From NCBI RefSeq assembly GCF_044582145.1, contig NZ_JBDODO010000012.1: a DNA stretch of 52,565 nt; one strand, 5' to 3'. Position 1 is the first letter of the stretch, and the number at the start of each line of letters is the position of its first letter. Below are positions 1-8,707 of this stretch, piece after piece. The stretch is from Guyparkeria sp016278265. Its GTDB lineage: Bacteria > Pseudomonadota > Gammaproteobacteria > Halothiobacillales > Halothiobacillaceae. The position numbers and the translations under genes are program-made. The notes under the pieces are model-generated. The model worked only from the letters and a program-made list of their open reading frames with translations, had not been told where the DNA came from and searched no databases.

Positions 1-39
1 TACGTGCGGCTTGCTACGTTCGAACTTTTCCTTAGACAT
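1..39 (-). CDS. tuf: Elongation factor Tu, N-terminal 13 codons only (runs off the window)
   Basis: The reverse strand from 39 reads MSKEKFERSKPHV, the characteristic start of bacterial EF-Tu, which carries aminoacyl-tRNA to the ribosome. A GGAGGA Shine-Dalgarno sequence lies just upstream of the ATG. It is the last gene of the adjacent tRNA-Thr/Tyr/Gly/Thr cluster, the same order as thrU-tyrU-glyT-thrT-tufB of enterobacteria, so it is probably cotranscribed with the tRNAs. Everything past residue 13 is outside the window. Confidence 0.93.
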   Translation of the reverse strand, partial: MSKEKFERSKPHV

Positions 40-76
40 CGCATCCTCCGCCAACCGGGACAAGCAAATGGAAATG

Positions 77-152
<76 letters not shown>

Positions 153-264
153 AAATATGAGTCGACGACGGGCCGCCGACGCAATTTCTAGCAACAGATG
201 CGACCTCTTGGAGGGTCGCGTCGGTCCGTTCCGGAACCGGGCCGGACGACCCGGATCGCAGGAC

Positions 265-338
<74 letters not shown>

Positions 339-381
339 AGACCATTAGAGCCCCGCGAGCGGTCGCGAGACCCGTTTTGTC

Positions 382-466
382 TGGTGGTGGGGGCAGGATT
401 CGAACCTGCGAAGGCTGAGCCGGCAGATTTACAGTCTGCTCCCGTTGACCGCTTGGGTACCCCACC
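382..466 (-). tRNA. tRNA-Tyr (anticodon GTA)
   Basis: An 85-nt class II tRNA on the reverse strand with a long variable arm, acceptor GGTGGGG/CCCCACC, anticodon loop CTGTAAA and encoded CCA. It is second in the array. Confidence 0.97.
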
Positions 467-601
467 CGGGAAGCGCGCCATTCTTCACAAAAAGGACCGG
501 GCTGTCAACACCCGGTCCGCGGCTTGGACATCACGGCAAGGGCACGCATCGTGATGTCGGCCAACGCCCGCGAAACCGCAGTCTCGCGAACGTCCTCCTT
601 C

Positions 602-677
602 TGGTGCCGGCTGTGGGACTCGAACTCACGACCTACCGCTTACAAGGCGGTTGCTCTACCAACTGAGCTAAGCCGGC
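602..677 (-). tRNA. tRNA-Thr (anticodon TGT)
   Basis: A 76-nt reverse-strand tRNA with acceptor GCCGGCT/AGCCGGC, anticodon loop CTTGTAA and encoded CCA. It is the promoter-proximal tRNA of the operon and starts only a few bases from the predicted transcription start. Confidence 0.97.
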
Positions 678-688
678 AATGGCCGCGC

Positions 689-718
689 ATTTTACGCACA
701 CGAGCGCCCTTTTGCCAA
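689..718 (-). promoter_or_regulatory. Sigma-70 promoter of the tRNA-tuf operon
   Basis: On the reverse strand there is TTGGCA (713-718), an 18-bp spacer, and TAAAAT (689-694). The discriminator is GC-rich (GCGCGGCC) immediately before the first tRNA. A GC-rich discriminator is the known mark of stable-RNA promoters under stringent (ppGpp) control. The elements are seen; the regulation is inferred. Confidence 0.75.
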
Positions 719-754
719 GCCGCTCGGCCCGCCGACATGCCGATGGTCACAGGG

Positions 755-1609
755 CTAGCGACGCGCTCGCGCCAGCCGAACCACCCCGGAGAGCACCAGA
801 TCGGTTTCGAGGCAACGCTCGAACGCCGGGTCGATCAGGTCGACGAGTCGTTCGGCATCCCCGCCGGCAATCACGGCGAGCAGCGCTCCATCGTCAGCGA
901 ACCGCTCCTGCCAGACGGACAACATCTGGTTCACGCCGGCGGCAATCAGCCAATGGCGGCCCAACTCGATCGCCGTCAAGGTGTCAGTTGCCAGACCCAG
1001 CCGTCGTGTCGCCTCGGGAACCGGCGCATTCGCCTCTCGCGGTTCGGCGGGCGCATCGGTGCGTTCCAGCGATTCGACCGCAGGCCCCAGCGCGGGCGCC
1101 GCCGAACGCAAGGCCTCCAACTGCGCACGCCAGCCCGGCAGAATCAGGCCACCGAGGTGCTGCCCGTCGGCGGCAAGCACATCCAGGGTAATCGCGGTGC
1201 CCGCGTTGATGACCGCCAGCGGCCGGTCGGCGTGCCGGGCACGGGCCTCGATCATGGCGCAGAAGCGGTCGATGCCGAGCCCGGCCGGCGACTCGTAGGC
1301 GACACGGACATGGCAGCACTTGCCGGGCACCTCGAGCCAGCGGCATTCCGCCTGCGGGCAGATCTCGGCGATCGCGGTCTCCAGCCAGTCGCGGCGACGC
1401 GGCTCGACCACAGAGGCCAGCACGACCTGCTTTGGCGACCGGCCCTTTTCGTCGACCAGCAATGGCTCGAGCCGGGTCGCCAACGCACCGACGGGATCGG
1501 ATTCGTTGGCGGCCGGCCAGTCGACGACGACCGGCTCGACGGCCTTCTGGCTGCGACGGGCAAGATGTGCCTTGATCCGACTATTGCCCGCATCGATGTA
1601 ACAGTTCAC
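755..1609 (-). CDS. coaX: Type III pantothenate kinase
   Basis: 284 aa. It catalyses the first step of coenzyme A synthesis, ATP-dependent phosphorylation of pantothenate, in the cytoplasm. The N-terminus carries the ASKHA phosphate-binding motif DAGNSRIK (Asp6). Further in are GLGIDRFCAM (the GxGxDR motif of the CoaX family) and INAGTAITLDVL (the AGTA...D motif). Length is slightly above the usual 250-260 aa. The start is GTG with a GGAAGG-like sequence about 10 nt upstream. It lies 31 nt after birA on the same strand, a common bacterial pairing of two cofactor enzymes, so the two are probably one operon. Confidence 0.93.
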   Translation of the reverse strand: MNCYIDAGNSRIKAHLARRSQKAVEPVVVDWPAANESDPVGALATRLEPLLVDEKGRSPKQVVLASVVEPRRRDWLETAIAEICPQAECRWLEVPGKCCHVRVAYESPAGLGIDRFCAMIEARARHADRPLAVINAGTAITLDVLAADGQHLGGLILPGWRAQLEALRSAAPALGPAVESLERTDAPAEPREANAPVPEATRRLGLATDTLTAIELGRHWLIAAGVNQMLSVWQERFADDGALLAVIAGGDAERLVDLIDPAFERCLETDLVLSGVVRLARARR

Positions 1610-1640
1610 TTAGGTCAGGCCTTCCTTAAATAACGAACGT

Positions 1641-2468
1641 TCAATATGAGTCGTGCCCGGTGTGCTCGGCGAGCACACGCACCCGATCATGCGCACCCGC
1701 CCGAATCACGCGCCCATCGGAGAGGGTGATTTCGAGAGCGCCATCGGGACAGATCGCCCCGGCGATGCCGGTCTTGCAGACACGATTGCCTCGCTCAACC
1801 GCCACCGGCTTGCCAAATCCGCAATGCATTCGTGACAGGTGTGCCATCTCGACCGACCAGTCGGCGGGACGGGCCATCAAGGTGACCGCCGCCTCGATCA
1901 GCGCCAATGCCAGCGCAATGGAATCACGCTGCCGGCCGCTCCCCGCCTCGCTGATAGCCGATGCCCGATACTCCGCGTCCAGTGGGCCGGCCGGGTGCCG
2001 CCAGTTGATCCCAACCCCTGCCAGCCAGCAGACCTCGCCGCCAAGACGACACCGCTCGATCATCAGCCCGCCGAGTTTGCCTGCATTGAGATACAGGTCG
2101 TTGGGCCACTTGACGGTCACCGACACGCCCTGCCCTTGCAACACCCGTGACAGCCGCGCGGCCAGCGCGAGCCCCGGCGGGGCCTCGGGGAACTCCAGAC
2201 CGGCCGGGACGACCAGCGAGAACCAAAGACCGTCGCCCGGCGCGCTCAGCCAATGCGCCCCACGACGACCGACCCCGGCGGTCTGCTCGCCCGCCAGAAA
2301 CACGACGGGATCCTGAGCGCCGCCATCGAGCGATTCAACCAGGGCGCGCACGCGCTCATTGGTGGAGTCGACACAGGCCTCGGCAGCCATCACCCAACCC
2401 TGGCGCGCGGCCAGTCGCCGCAACTGCCGGGCAAGCGGGTCGAAATCGAGCGCTAGATTGCGATGCAT
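1641..2468 (-). CDS. birA: Biotin--[acetyl-CoA-carboxylase] ligase, catalytic-only form
   Basis: 275 aa from the ATG at 2468 (MHRNLALDF). The same frame stays open further upstream, but that part does not look like protein. It makes biotinyl-AMP and attaches biotin to BCCP of acetyl-CoA carboxylase. Visible motifs are DSTNER, GVGRRG (the GRGRRG biotinyl-AMP loop with Arg replaced by Val at position 2), KWPNDLYLN and GVGINW. E. coli BirA is 321 aa with an N-terminal winged-helix repressor domain. Here almost nothing precedes the catalytic domain, so this should be a monofunctional ligase that does not repress bio genes. It is upstream of coaX and divergent from pomA. Confidence 0.93.
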   Translation of the reverse strand: MHRNLALDFDPLARQLRRLAARQGWVMAAEACVDSTNERVRALVESLDGGAQDPVVFLAGEQTAGVGRRGAHWLSAPGDGLWFSLVVPAGLEFPEAPPGLALAARLSRVLQGQGVSVTVKWPNDLYLNAGKLGGLMIERCRLGGEVCWLAGVGINWRHPAGPLDAEYRASAISEAGSGRQRDSIALALALIEAAVTLMARPADWSVEMAHLSRMHCGFGKPVAVERGNRVCKTGIAGAICPDGALEITLSDGRVIRAGAHDRVRVLAEHTGHDSY

Positions 2469-2557
2469 GACAGACCCCGGCAAAAAAACGGGTAAGAGGA
2501 TCGTGCCAGAGTATGACCGCCGATGGGCGCCAGAGTGGCAATTGACCGCCGGCACCC

Positions 2558-2584
2558 TCAAGTTTTGCGGAATGGGCCCGATTA
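2558..2584 (+). promoter_or_regulatory. Candidate sigma-28 (FliA) promoter of the stator genes
   Basis: TCAAGTTT (2558-2565), exactly 11 nt, then CCCGATTA (2577-2584). The E. coli FliA consensus is TAAAGTTT-N11-GCCGATAA, so 13 of 16 positions match with the right spacing. It lies about 95 nt upstream of the pomA start. Stator genes are known late flagellar (FliA class) genes, which supports the call. No assay was available. Confidence 0.65.
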
Positions 2585-2680
2585 TACTGGCTCGGGCCGG
2601 CAGAACGAGTCCGCCCGGATAATCTGACCGACTTCATCCCGGACCATGCCTCATTACGGGAGGAACAGCTGAGGAGCCCC

Positions 2681-3436
2681 TTGGACAAAGCAACCATCAT
2701 CGGCATTGTCGCCGCACTGTCCGTCGTGATCCTCGCGATTGGACTCGGGCAGTACCCGCTCGGATTCATCAGCATCCCCGGCGCGCTGATCGTGATTGGC
2801 GGCACCCTGTCGATCACCCTGGCAATGATCACGTTCCGCCAGTTCGTTCAGTCGTTTGGCGTGATCAAGCAGGCCTTCATCGACCGTCAACACAGCCTCA
2901 CCGGGCTGGTCGACGAGATCGAGGAGTTGGCACAGGTCGCGCGTCACGACGGCGCCCTGGCCCTTGAGGATCAGGAAATCAGCCATCCGTTCATGGAAAA
3001 GGGCGTGCGCATGATCGTCGACGGCCAACCCATGGAGGTGATCGAGCGCACCCTCGACCGCGACATCGAGCTCTCCGAGGAACGCCATGACGGCGGCGTG
3101 CAGATGTTCAAGAGCATCTACGACGTCGCCCCGGCGATGGGGATGATCGGCACCCTGGTCGGTCTCGTGCAGATGCTCAGCGCACTCGATGACCCGTCGA
3201 GCATCGGCCCGGCAATGGCCACCGCCCTGCTGACGACGTTCTACGGCGCACTGATCGCACAGGCGATCGCCTTACCCATCATGACCAAGCTGCAGATGCG
3301 CTCGACGCAGGAATCACGCGAGCAGCGCCTGATACTGGAAGGCATTCGCGGCATCCAGGACGGCATCAACCCGCGCATCCTGCGCGGGCTGCTCGAGACG
3401 TTCCTGCCCAGCCGCGAGCGCCAGGAGGACGACTGA
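2681..3436 (+). CDS. pomA: Flagellar motor stator protein, PomA/MotA family
   Basis: 251 aa inner-membrane protein that forms the ion channel of the flagellar stator with PomB and pushes the rotor. It has four hydrophobic segments: two near the N-terminus (about 5-22 and 30-50) and two near 150-205. Between them is a charged cytoplasmic loop. The family signature APAMGMIGTLVGLVQML and GPAMATALLTTFYGA are present. Length and sequence are closer to Vibrio PomA (253 aa) and Pseudomonas MotC than to E. coli MotA (295 aa). The coupling ion (Na+ or H+) cannot be decided from this reading. The start is TTG, chosen because GAGGAG lies 4 nt upstream and the N-terminus MDKATIIGIV matches the family. 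It is followed 3 nt later by pomB. Confidence 0.93.
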   Translation: MDKATIIGIVAALSVVILAIGLGQYPLGFISIPGALIVIGGTLSITLAMITFRQFVQSFGVIKQAFIDRQHSLTGLVDEIEELAQVARHDGALALEDQEISHPFMEKGVRMIVDGQPMEVIERTLDRDIELSEERHDGGVQMFKSIYDVAPAMGMIGTLVGLVQMLSALDDPSSIGPAMATALLTTFYGALIAQAIALPIMTKLQMRSTQESREQRLILEGIRGIQDGINPRILRGLLETFLPSRERQEDD

Positions 3437-3439
3437 GCC

Positions 3440-4279
3440 ATGGCACGCAGTCGTCGACGCAAGGTCGGAAGTTCCGGCGGTTGGCTGACCACCTACGCCG
3501 ACATGGTCACGCTGCTGCTGACCTTCTTCGTGCTGATGCTGTCGATCTCGGTGATCGACGTCGAGCGCTACAAGGCCGTCGCCGAGACCATGCGCAGTTC
3601 TTTCGGCAGCTTGCCGACCGAACAAACGGCCGCCCCGGGGAAATCCGTGATGGAACTGGCCCCGGGTGCCGCCGACCCCGACAGCTCGCTCGAGGGACCG
3701 CCTCCCACCCAGCTGATCGAACTCGACGCGCCGCCCACGGCAAATACTCGGGAGGACAGCGCCCGCGCGCTGGAGGATCTGCGTCGCGCCCAGCTCGAGG
3801 AACGCGCCGCCGAGCTGCGCTCGACCATGAGTGATGCCATCGCCGCCGGCGATCTCGAGATCGAGACCACCGACGACACGGTCATCATCCGCATCAAGGA
3901 AAACGCCTCGTTCCCCTCGGGCAGCGCCAACATGCAGCGGGCCTTCGAGCCGGTCGTCGACCGGATCGCCGACGACCTGACCAATAGCGATGACCGGATC
4001 GTGGTCACCGGCTATACCGACGACGTGCCGATCAGCTCGGGACGATTCCGTTCCAACTGGGACCTGTCCGCGGCCCGGGCGGTCAGCGTGCTGATGTCGC
4101 TTCGCGATCAGGGCATCGACGCCGACCGCCTTTCGGCCCGCGGCATGGGGGAGAACAACCCCATCGCCCCCAACGACAGCGAGGCCAGTCGGGCGCTCAA
4201 TCGCCGGGTCGAGATCGCCCTGATCCCGACGTGGGCGGATATCGACAAACCTCAGCTCGACGGCCAGCCGATCGATTGA
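3440..4279 (+). CDS. pomB: Flagellar motor stator protein, PomB/MotB family with OmpA-like domain
   Basis: 279 aa partner of PomA. Its single N-terminal transmembrane helix (about 15-37) contains WLTTYADMVTLLLTFF. Asp21 is the conserved ion-binding aspartate. An acidic linker with a likely plug segment follows. The C-terminal OmpA/MotB peptidoglycan-binding domain (about 150-265) has FPSGSANMQ, VTGYTDDVP and RALNRRVEI. It anchors the stator to the cell wall. It is translationally close to pomA (3-nt gap) and shares its promoter. No other flagellar gene is in the window, so the stator is encoded apart from the main flagellar cluster. Confidence 0.92.
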   Translation: MARSRRRKVGSSGGWLTTYADMVTLLLTFFVLMLSISVIDVERYKAVAETMRSSFGSLPTEQTAAPGKSVMELAPGAADPDSSLEGPPPTQLIELDAPPTANTREDSARALEDLRRAQLEERAAELRSTMSDAIAAGDLEIETTDDTVIIRIKENASFPSGSANMQRAFEPVVDRIADDLTNSDDRIVVTGYTDDVPISSGRFRSNWDLSAARAVSVLMSLRDQGIDADRLSARGMGENNPIAPNDSEASRALNRRVEIALIPTWADIDKPQLDGQPID

Positions 4280-4288
4280 ATCGCAGGA

Positions 4289-6082
4289 TTACGTCGTGAC
4301 GCGGTGAGGCGCCAGCCAGTCGGCAAAGCGTGCCTCGGTCCGGATGTCACCCGCTGCACGCTCCAGGCGATGCTGGTTAAGGCACTCGGGCGCCAGCATC
4401 AGCGTCATCTCCAGCAATCGCCCCTGGCGGAATACATGCAGGGCCAACCGGTCACCGGCACGATGCCGCGCGATCCGATCGCCCCAGTTACCGCCGTTCA
4501 CGGCAAAGCCGTCGATGGCGATGATGCGATCGTCGACCGCGAGGCCCGCGGCCGCCCCCGGACGATCCTCGAACACCAGCGCCACGCGGGCCGCCTGCGG
4601 ATCGCGTTCATCGACCCGAATGCCGGCATCCGGCCCGCCCTGCTCGGCGCGGGGCACCATGGCCACGCCGAAACGTGCCAGCAGCCCGGCGACATCGAGC
4701 CTCTCGGTCGAACGCAGGGCGCGGTCGAAGAACGCGCCCATCGGTTCGCCCATCGCCTCTTCGATCAGCGCCTCGACTCGCTCGCCTTCGACCAGCGGCT
4801 CCTCGCCATGGTGCTCCCACAGGCGACGCATCACGTCCATCAGGCTCGCGCCGCGTTCGCGCAGCATCAGGTCCAGCATCAGCGCCACGATCGCCCCGCG
4901 GGTGTAGTAGCTGACGATCGCGTTCACCGCGTTGGCATCCTGCTGGTAGAAGCGCGTCCAGGCGTAGAAACTCGACTCCTCGAGCGTCTGGCGCGACCAG
5001 CCCTTGCCGCGCATGGCGCGATTGATGGTTTCCTCCAGGGCGGCGAGGTACTGGGTCTCGTCGATCAGGCCGGCATGACGCACCAGCCAGTCGTCGAAGT
5101 AACTGGTGAAGCCCTCGAACACCCACAGCAGGCGCGTGTACGCCGGGCGGTCGAGCGGCAGACCGGCGAACGCCGCCGGACGGATCCGCTTGACGTTCCA
5201 GTTGTGGAAATACTCGTGGGCGCACAGGCTCAAAAAGCGCTGGTACTCCTTGCTCACCCCGCCTGCCGTCACCGAGGGCAGGTTGGCACGCGGGAAGATC
5301 AGCGCGGTGGAGTCGCGGTGCTCCAGCCCCCCGAAGCCCGACTCGTCGAGAGCCACCAGGAACAGATACTCGTCGAAGGGCGCGCCGTCGAACAGCTCGA
5401 TCTCGGTCTCGCAGATGCGCGCGACATCGGACGTGATCCGGTCGAAATCCGTTTCGGGCAGGGCATTGGTGAACACCATGCGATGCAACACACCACCGGC
5501 GGTGAACTGGCGCTCGACGAAATCGGCGATCTCGACCGGGTGGTCGATCAGCGCCTCGTAGCCGGCCGCGGCGAAGTCGCCGAAGCCCCGCTCGTCGACG
5601 GCAATCGCCGGCAGGGTGGTCGCCACGCGCCACTCGTCGGGCAGATCCTGGCCGTCGATCACCACCTCGTGGCGCGCCTGCTCGGCCCCGTGCACCCGCA
5701 AGAAGACACTGGTGCCGTTGAAGAAAACGTGGCTTGAATCCACGTGCGCGCTGCGCACCGAGAAGTCGGCGCAGTAGACACGGTAGTGGACGGCCACGGG
5801 CTCGTCGCTCGCGGCGAGATCCCAGGTCTGCTGGTCGATCGGGATGATCGCCACCCGCCGACCGCGGGCGTCCTCGGCATGCTTGCCCACCAGGTGGCGG
5901 GCGAAATCACGCACCAGGTAGCTGCCCGGGATCCACGCCGGCAGGCTGAGCCGATAGCCGCCGGTCGATGGCGGCAACCGCAGGGTCACGTCGAGGTACC
6001 GGCTGTGATAGCCGGGAAACTCGATGCGGTAGAACGGTTCGACCCGGCGGGCGGCCTCGGCGACGGCAGCGGACTGGCTCAT
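4289..6082 (-). CDS. M61 family (glycyl-aminopeptidase-like) metallopeptidase with PDZ domain
   Basis: 597 aa. An N-terminal beta domain is followed by a zinc-peptidase domain with HEYFHNWNVKRIRP (HExxH at about residue 287). A downstream FEGFTSYFDDW supplies the third zinc ligand region. A PDZ domain follows at about 500-575 (GLAVDDRIIAIDG). This is the layout of M61 peptidases. No clear signal peptide is seen, so a cytoplasmic location is likely. The substrate is unknown. The start overlaps the stop of the slyD-like gene by 4 nt (ATGA), so they are translationally coupled. It converges on pomB with a 9-nt gap. Confidence 0.9.
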   Translation of the reverse strand: MSQSAAVAEAARRVEPFYRIEFPGYHSRYLDVTLRLPPSTGGYRLSLPAWIPGSYLVRDFARHLVGKHAEDARGRRVAIIPIDQQTWDLAASDEPVAVHYRVYCADFSVRSAHVDSSHVFFNGTSVFLRVHGAEQARHEVVIDGQDLPDEWRVATTLPAIAVDERGFGDFAAAGYEALIDHPVEIADFVERQFTAGGVLHRMVFTNALPETDFDRITSDVARICETEIELFDGAPFDEYLFLVALDESGFGGLEHRDSTALIFPRANLPSVTAGGVSKEYQRFLSLCAHEYFHNWNVKRIRPAAFAGLPLDRPAYTRLLWVFEGFTSYFDDWLVRHAGLIDETQYLAALEETINRAMRGKGWSRQTLEESSFYAWTRFYQQDANAVNAIVSYYTRGAIVALMLDLMLRERGASLMDVMRRLWEHHGEEPLVEGERVEALIEEAMGEPMGAFFDRALRSTERLDVAGLLARFGVAMVPRAEQGGPDAGIRVDERDPQAARVALVFEDRPGAAAGLAVDDRIIAIDGFAVNGGNWGDRIARHRAGDRLALHVFRQGRLLEMTLMLAPECLNQHRLERAAGDIRTEARFADWLAPHRVTT

Positions 6083-6657
6083 CGGGACTCCCGATCCGAC
6101 CCTTGGCCCGGCAGATCGGGCACCGAGGAATCACTGGTCATCAGGTGGTGCCCTCCCGGATGGACGCGGCCGTGCTTGACCTCATCGGGATGCGCCTCAC
6201 GCACCAGGCCGACCCGAGCGACAAAGTGCAGGCGAAAGCCGGCCAGGGGATGGTTGAGATCCACCTTCACCGTCTGGTCGCCGACCTCGAGGATCAGCAT
6301 CTCGATGCGCCCCTCCGGACCGTGGGCCTCAACCATGTTGCCCGGGGCGAGTTCGGCCTGCGCCTCGATGCGCTCGCGCGGCACGTCGATCACGCCCTCG
6401 GCGTCATGCAGGCCGTAGGCCTCTTCCGGCTCGACGGTCACCTCGATCTCGTCACCTTCGACGTGGCCCTCGAGCGCAGCCTCCAGCCCCGGGATCAGGT
6501 TGCCGTGACCATGGATGTACTCGAAGCCGTCGACGCGGGTATCGGCCAGGATCGCGCCATCGTCGTCGCGCATGACGTGGAACACGCGCACCACGCGATC
6601 CTTTTCCACCGGACCACCAGTGCCCTGTTGCCCGTCTTGAAGTCGTTCTTCACTCAT
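6079..6657 (-). CDS. slyD: FKBP-type peptidyl-prolyl isomerase, SlyD-like
   Basis: 192 aa. Residues about 18-95 form the split FKBP domain with the inserted chaperone flap: FEYIHGHGNLIPGLEAALEG, EEAYG, then HPLAGFRLHF after the flap. This is the SlyD arrangement. The C-terminus is short and moderately His-rich (HGRVHPGGHHLM) rather than the long metal-binding tail of E. coli SlyD, so nickel delivery is less certain. It probably acts as a cytoplasmic folding catalyst and chaperone. It lies between the AEC transporter (24-nt gap) and the M61 peptidase (4-nt overlap). Confidence 0.9.
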   Translation of the reverse strand: MSEERLQDGQQGTGGPVEKDRVVRVFHVMRDDDGAILADTRVDGFEYIHGHGNLIPGLEAALEGHVEGDEIEVTVEPEEAYGLHDAEGVIDVPRERIEAQAELAPGNMVEAHGPEGRIEMLILEVGDQTVKVDLNHPLAGFRLHFVARVGLVREAHPDEVKHGRVHPGGHHLMTSDSSVPDLPGQGSDRESR

Positions 6658-6681
6658 TTCTCGTCAGTCCTCCGCAGGAGT

Positions 6682-7596
6682 TCAGATCGCCACGCCGTGC
6701 CAGAACGGCAGCGTCAGCAGCGCAAGCAGGGTCGAGGCGCTCGCCGTGGTGGCGTAAAGCCCCGTGTCCAGACCGAAGCGGTCGCACAGCACCAGCCCCA
6801 GCACCATCACCGGCATCGCCCCTTCCAGCACCACGGCCGTGAGCGTCTGCCCGCTGGTGCCGACCGCCAGGGCAAAGCCCAGCGCGAGCAAGGGCATCCA
6901 CAGCAACTGGATCGCGATCGCCGGGCTGACGGTCAGCAGTTGCCGCCCGGTCAATGTCTCCAGCCGTAGGCTCATGCCCAGAGCGACCAGCATGATCGGC
7001 ACCACGGCCGCGCCGAGGCGGTCGAGCCACTCGGCGGCCCAGTCGGGCTGCGGCACACCGAGCAGGTTCAACCCGGCCCCGGCGACCGCCGCCCAAAGCG
7101 GCGGCACCTTGAGCAGGGTCTTGAACGGGTGGACCTGCTCCTCGCTGTCGCCGTAATGCGCGGCGAGGAGAATCCCCACCGAGAGCAGCAACGGCGTACA
7201 GGCGAACAGGTCGTACTGGATGGCGACGGCCTGGCCGGCATCGCCGAACAGGCTGTCCAGCAACGGCAGGCCCATGTAGGTCGCGTTGGGGAAGCTCGCC
7301 GCCAGCAGCAGCGCACCGAACTGCGCCCGGCTCAAGGGCATCAGCCGCCCGACGGCGTACATCAACGCCAGCGAGCCGATTACCGCCACGGCGGCCGTGC
7401 CGGCGATCCGCAGGGTATCCACGCCCAGTGGCGCACGCCACAACACCGAGAACACCAGCGCGGGCAGGAACAGGTAGTAGACCGACGAGGTCAGCGCCCC
7501 GCGGGCCCGATCGGCCGTCCACCCGCCCAACGGCAGATAGCGCCAGATTTGGCCCAGCGCGATGGTGCCGGCCATCTGCAGGATGACCGAGATCAC
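6682..7596 (-). CDS. AEC family transporter (auxin efflux carrier-like)
   Basis: 304 aa, almost entirely hydrophobic, with about 8-10 transmembrane segments in two halves. SFPNATYMGLPLL matches the conserved N..Y.GLP motif of AEC proteins, and ALGMSL begins the second half. Bacterial members include malonate and other small-organic-anion permeases. The substrate here is unknown. The start is GTG. It is part of the minus-strand run between thioredoxin and slyD. Confidence 0.85.
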   Translation of the reverse strand: MISVILQMAGTIALGQIWRYLPLGGWTADRARGALTSSVYYLFLPALVFSVLWRAPLGVDTLRIAGTAAVAVIGSLALMYAVGRLMPLSRAQFGALLLAASFPNATYMGLPLLDSLFGDAGQAVAIQYDLFACTPLLLSVGILLAAHYGDSEEQVHPFKTLLKVPPLWAAVAGAGLNLLGVPQPDWAAEWLDRLGAAVVPIMLVALGMSLRLETLTGRQLLTVSPAIAIQLLWMPLLALGFALAVGTSGQTLTAVVLEGAMPVMVLGLVLCDRFGLDTGLYATTASASTLLALLTLPFWHGVAI

Positions 7597-7651
7597 CGCC
7601 GCTCGACCTCGCCGGGCCGGTCAGCACACTGTCGGGCTGGCAGAACGGGGA

Positions 7652-8029
7652 TCACTCGCCCTTGGCCTCGGCTTCGGCCTTCTCGACCTCGGCTCGCACC
7701 TCATCCATATCGAGGTCCTTGACCTTGGTGATCAACTCGTCGAGGGCATTGCGCGGCAGGGCGCCGGCTTGGTTAAACAGCAAGATCTGCTCGCGGAACA
7801 CCATCAGGGTCGGGATGGAACGGATCTGGAAATGCCCGGCGATCGCCTGCTCCTCCTCGGTGTTGACCTTGGCAAAACCCACCTCGGGGTTGGCCTCGGC
7901 GGCCTGCTCGAAGATCGGACCGAAGGACTTGCACGGGCCGCACCAAGGCGCCCAGAAATCCAGCAGCAGGATGTCGTTGTCCTTGAGAAGGCCTTCGAGG
8001 TTGTCCGCGGTCGCGGTTTGAACGGTCAT
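7652..8029 (-). CDS. Thioredoxin
   Basis: 125 aa with a complete thioredoxin fold. The active site is FWAPWCGPCKSF (redox pair WCGPC near residue 30). RSIPTLMVF holds the cis-proline. After the normal end at about residue 105 there is a charged tail (DMDEVRAEVEKAEAEAKGE) that is longer than in E. coli TrxA. It should be a cytoplasmic disulfide reductase. AAAGGTG precedes the ATG at a suitable distance. Confidence 0.92.
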   Translation of the reverse strand: MTVQTATADNLEGLLKDNDILLLDFWAPWCGPCKSFGPIFEQAAEANPEVGFAKVNTEEEQAIAGHFQIRSIPTLMVFREQILLFNQAGALPRNALDELITKVKDLDMDEVRAEVEKAEAEAKGE

Positions 8030-8104
8030 AAAGACACCTTTGGATCATGCCGGCTCAAGGGCCGGCCGCATGTCGACCCGGGCACACCGGGTCACGAAAA
8101 CTGG

Positions 8105-8707
8105 TTACTCGATCATCAGAGCATCGCCGGGCCGGTCGTCGGCCAACTCTCCTAGTCCGCGTCGGCGAGCCAGGGATCCAGCCACTCGAGCATCGCGCTC
8201 CAGCAACGCCTGGCGCGTGGCCAGATCCAGTGGCAGGCGTTCGGCCAGACGGCGACACAGCCACGCCAGATCCGGCTCATCGCCCGCCTCGGTGAGCACG
8301 TCGGCATCCAGCCGGACCAAGGCCTCGAGCAGTTGCCGGCGACGATCGGCCCGGATCGAATCGCCCGAGGTGGGGGCATCCTCGAGAAATTCAACCCGGG
8401 CGCGGACGACGCCGCGGGCATCGGGCGCGTGCTCGAGAACGCGAAAGCGGGCCTCCCCGACCACGCGCACCCCCAGCAACCCGCCCGGCAGCACGCTGGT
8501 GTCCACCACCCGCGCGGTCGTGCCGACGGCAGCGATCGCCGGCGGACCCTCGTCGACCCCGACCTCGCTGCCCGCCGTGATGCGCACCACGCCGAAGGGA
8601 CGATCCTCGCGCAGACATTCGCGCAGCAAATCCAGGTAGCGCGCCTCGAACAGGCGCAGCGGCAACTCGCCGGCGGGGAACAGCGCGAGACGTTCCTCAG
8701 CCGCCAT
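8105..8707 (-). CDS. Lon N-terminal substrate-binding domain protein (no protease domain)
   Basis: 200 aa from the ATG at 8707, preferred over the ATG at 8728 because GAGCGGG precedes it. ALFPAGELPLRLFEARY and PFGVVRI are the hallmarks of the Lon substrate-binding (LAN/PUA-like) domain. The AAA+ and Ser-Lys protease domains of Lon are absent, as in the stand-alone family common in proteobacteria, whose role is unsettled. The start overlaps the 3' end of ubiX by 11 nt, suggesting translational coupling. Confidence 0.87.
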   Translation of the reverse strand: MAAEERLALFPAGELPLRLFEARYLDLLRECLREDRPFGVVRITAGSEVGVDEGPPAIAAVGTTARVVDTSVLPGGLLGVRVVGEARFRVLEHAPDARGVVRARVEFLEDAPTSGDSIRADRRRQLLEALVRLDADVLTEAGDEPDLAWLCRRLAERLPLDLATRQALLERDARVAGSLARRRGLGELADDRPGDALMIE

